A DNA stretch of 7,400 bases from assembly GCA_017651385.1 (NCBI GenBank), contig JAGCCY010000338.1, positions 1 to 7,400 of the forward strand. The letters run 5' to 3'. The translations under genes and the position numbers were made by a program. This stretch comes from Lachnospiraceae bacterium (GTDB lineage: Bacteria > Bacillota > Clostridia > Lachnospirales > Lachnospiraceae). The notes below the pieces were generated by a model, which saw only the letters and a list, made by a program, of their open reading frames with translations, was not told where the DNA came from and searched no databases. Positions 5,293-7,400 of this stretch are shown in pieces (the stretch's first letter is position 1; each line of letters begins with the position of its first letter).

Positions 5293-7296
5293 ATGAGAAT
5301 CGCATTCGCCGGCAATCCTAACAGCGGTAAGACCACAATGTACAACGCACTTACCGGACGCAAGGAAAAAGTCGGTAACTGGGCCGGAGTTACCGTCGAG
5401 AGAAAAGAAGGACCCATTAAGGAGGAGTATGCAAAAGGCAAGCAGCTTACGGCTGTCGATCTTCCCGGTGCATATTCAATGTCTCCCTTCACTCCAGAAG
5501 AAGGCATCACAAGTGAGTACGTTCGTGATGAACATCCGGACGCAATAGTAAATATCGTTGATGCAACAAATTTAAGCCGCAGCCTGTTTTTTACGACACA
5601 GCTTCTGGAACTTGGGATTCCTGTTGTAGTAGCACTTAATAAGAGTGATATAAACGACAAGGAAGGCACAAAGATCGATGTTGCCGCTTTGGAAGCAAAA
5701 CTCGGCTGCCCGATCATCCCCACAAACTCTGTTGAGAAAAAGGGACTTTCGGAAGTCATCGATAAGGCAGCAAGCCTTGAAGGAACCATGCAGAAGGCTC
5801 CTTACACTCAGCCTAAGATCGACCTTCACGATAAGGCCGCAGTCGACAGAGAAGACCGTAAGCGTTTTGATTTCGTCAATCAGACGGTAAAGGCCGTTGA
5901 AACCCGTAAGGTTCTTTCCAGGGAAAAGAACGCCGGGGATACAATAGACTCAATAGTTACATTCCCCATCGTGGGCATTATCATTTTTGCAGCCGTTATG
6001 TTCGGCGTATTCTGGGTATCCCAGTCGTTTTTGGGCCCCCTTATCGCAGACTGGCTTGTAGGCTGGATCGAAATGTTCAAGGAATTCGTAGCCGGAAAAC
6101 TTGAAGACAGCCCCGCACTTCTGTCTACGGTCATTTCAGAGGGTATCATCGGCGGTGTCGGTGCCGTTGTAGGTTTCCTTCCGCTTGTTATGGTAATGTA
6201 CTTCTTACTTGCACTCCTTGAGGACTGCGGTTACATGGCTCGTGTCAGCGTAGTCATGGATCCCATCTTTAAGAGAGTGGGCCTTTCGGGTAAGTCGGTC
6301 ATTCCGATCGTGATCGGTACAGGCTGCGGTATTCCCGCTATCATGGCCTGTCGTACGATCAGGGACGAGCGTGAAAGAAGAGCATCCACAATGCTTACAA
6401 CTTTTATCCCCTGCGGTGCAAAGATCCCCGTTATCGCACTTTTTGCGGGCGCGTTCTTTAACGGTGCGGGCTGGGTAAGCACTGTAAGCTATTTCTTCGG
6501 GATCTTACTTATATTCCTCGGTGCGCTTTTGATCAAGTTCGTTACAGGTTATAAATACAGAAAGTCATTCTTTATCATGGAGCTTCCCAAGTGGAAGGTT
6601 CCGAGCCTTAAATACGCATTCGGCTCTATGCTTGAAATAGCAAAGGCCTATATCGTTAAGGCAGCTACCATCATATTGATATGTAACCTCGTTGTTCAGC
6701 TGATGCAGTCCTTCAACTGGCGCTTCCAGGCAGTCGAAGAGGGTATGGAGAACACCTCGATCCTTGCAGGCATCGCTACACCTTTCGCATATCTTCTCAT
6801 CCCGATCGTAGGTATCTTTGCATGGCAGCTTGCCGCAGCGGCAGTTACGGGCTTTATCGCAAAAGAAAACGTTGTCGGTACTCTTGCCGTATGTTATGCG
6901 ATCACCAACTTTATCGATACCGAAGAACTCGCACTCACCGGCGGAGCAAACGAAGTTGCATCCGTTATGGGTCTTACGACCGCAGCAGCTTTGGCATATC
7001 TGTTCTTTAACCTTTACACACCGCCTTGTTTTGCAGCGATCGGTGCCATGAACTCCGAAATGCACAACGCAAAGTGGCTGTGGGCAGCGATCGGGCTTCA
7101 GCTTGGTACAGGATATACGGTTGCCTTCCTTACCTACCAGATCGGTACTCTCATCACCGAAGGTAAACTTGGCGCAGCATTCGTACCGGGGCTTATCGCA
7201 GTTCTTTGTATCTGTGCGATCGTGGCATTCATAGCTCACAAGAGCCGCGCTAACTTCGACAAGCAGTACGAACTTCATGCCGATAAGGCAGCTTAA
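5293..7296 (+). CDS. feoB: FeoB, GTPase-coupled ferrous iron transporter of the inner membrane
   Basis: The 667 residues give a complete FeoB that imports Fe2+ across the cytoplasmic membrane. The N-terminal G domain shows G1 GNPNSGKT (7-14), the G2 region VGNWAGVTVERKEG (27-40), G3 DLPG (56-59) and G4 NKSD (116-119), with a probable G5 region at TNSVEKKG (144-151). A helical linker (about 155-215) leads to the membrane domain. Hydrophobic segments lie at about 221-245, 283-310, 333-350, 373-418, 454-471, 496-522, 558-585, 597-620 and 628-650. The two gate motifs carry the expected cysteines: GTGCGIP (342-348, C345) and FIPCGAKIPV (371-380, C374), and a third conserved-type cysteine lies in YTPPCF (575-580, C579). 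Length fits Clostridia-type FeoB, shorter than the roughly 770-residue E. coli protein. The C-terminus is short and lacks the Cys cluster of some homologues, which fits the separate Cys-rich protein encoded next. Confidence 0.97.
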   Translation: MRIAFAGNPNSGKTTMYNALTGRKEKVGNWAGVTVERKEGPIKEEYAKGKQLTAVDLPGAYSMSPFTPEEGITSEYVRDEHPDAIVNIVDATNLSRSLFFTTQLLELGIPVVVALNKSDINDKEGTKIDVAALEAKLGCPIIPTNSVEKKGLSEVIDKAASLEGTMQKAPYTQPKIDLHDKAAVDREDRKRFDFVNQTVKAVETRKVLSREKNAGDTIDSIVTFPIVGIIIFAAVMFGVFWVSQSFLGPLIADWLVGWIEMFKEFVAGKLEDSPALLSTVISEGIIGGVGAVVGFLPLVMVMYFLLALLEDCGYMARVSVVMDPIFKRVGLSGKSVIPIVIGTGCGIPAIMACRTIRDERERRASTMLTTFIPCGAKIPVIALFAGAFFNGAGWVSTVSYFFGILLIFLGALLIKFVTGYKYRKSFFIMELPKWKVPSLKYAFGSMLEIAKAYIVKAATIILICNLVVQLMQSFNWRFQAVEEGMENTSILAGIATPFAYLLIPIVGIFAWQLAAAAVTGFIAKENVVGTLAVCYAITNFIDTEELALTGGANEVASVMGLTTAAALAYLFFNLYTPPCFAAIGAMNSEMHNAKWLWAAIGLQLGTGYTVAFLTYQIGTLITEGKLGAAFVPGLIAVLCICAIVAFIAHKSRANFDKQYELHADKAA

Positions 7297-7332
7297 GCTT
7301 TACGAAAGAACCGATTATGATATCATAGTATG

Positions 7333-7340
7333 AAAGGAGG
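7333..7340 (+). promoter_or_regulatory. strong Shine-Dalgarno of the gene after feoB
   Basis: AAAGGAGG lies six bases before ATG 7347 and supports that start although only 18 codons are visible. Confidence 0.8.
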
Positions 7341-7346
7341 TTCCTT

Positions 7347-7400
7347 ATGAATATGGCAACGATCATTGCTGTTGTATGTCTTATAGCCGTTGTTTCATGG
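7347..7400 (+). CDS. 5' end of a probable FeoB-associated Cys-rich membrane protein, cut by the window edge
   Basis: Only 18 residues are visible, MNMATIIAVVCLIAVVSW: a short start followed directly by a hydrophobic membrane helix. Small proteins placed right after feoB in Firmicutes commonly begin this way, with an N-terminal anchor followed by a lysine- and cysteine-rich tail, and are called FeoB-associated Cys-rich membrane proteins. They are proposed to help Fe2+ transport in the place of FeoC, though their role is not well established. The 50-bp gap after feoB has no terminator, so co-transcription is likely. The cysteine-rich part, which would settle the call, is outside the window. Confidence 0.7.
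   Translation, partial: MNMATIIAVVCLIAVVSW

Noticed and set aside
6565..7278. 237-residue minus-strand reading frame with many cysteines
   Set aside because: It lies wholly antisense to feoB, has an odd Cys-rich composition caused by the reverse complement of feoB codons, and has no sensible domain.

Overview
The window looks like a chromosomal piece of an anaerobic Firmicute, most likely a Lachnospiraceae or Butyrivibrio-type gut or rumen bacterium. The grounds are moderate GC, frequent AGA, ATA and CTT codons, strong AGGAGG-type ribosome sites, a galactan-degradation locus of gut Firmicute style, and a compact feoA-feoB-Cys-rich-protein iron cluster. This is inference from sequence style; no database search was possible. 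All genes lie on the + strand.

Positions 1-4755 form a polysaccharide (probably beta-1,4-galactan) utilisation locus. It opens with the 3' end of a large, probably secreted protein that finishes in a bacterial Ig-like domain and a CBM61-like galactan-binding module. Next come a LacI-family regulator, an unrecognised 617-residue protein, a 73-residue zinc-ribbon protein and an intracellular GH53 endo-beta-1,4-galactanase. The last four overlap in series (by 4, 28 and 4 bp), so they are almost certainly co-transcribed and translationally coupled. The likely scheme is that the secreted protein binds or cuts galactan outside, imported oligosaccharides are trimmed inside by GH53, and the LacI protein senses a sugar. 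The roles of the 617-residue protein and the zinc ribbon are open.

Positions 4756-4985 are a 230-bp non-coding region with a plausible promoter and four copies of a 16-bp imperfect palindrome (consensus GTTAGGYATRCCTAAC), spaced 33-34 bp apart. Their shape suits a metal-dependent DtxR/MntR-type repressor. The first three are followed by T-runs, so as RNA they would look like a series of weak terminators. This is the most unusual structure in the window.

Positions 4986-7400 hold the ferrous-iron uptake genes: feoA, feoB (complete, 667 residues) and the start of a small membrane protein of the FeoB-associated Cys-rich type, cut by the window edge. FeoB is the GTPase-coupled Fe2+ permease, FeoA its small SH3-like cytosolic partner. 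No tRNA, rRNA, CRISPR array or insertion sequence was seen.
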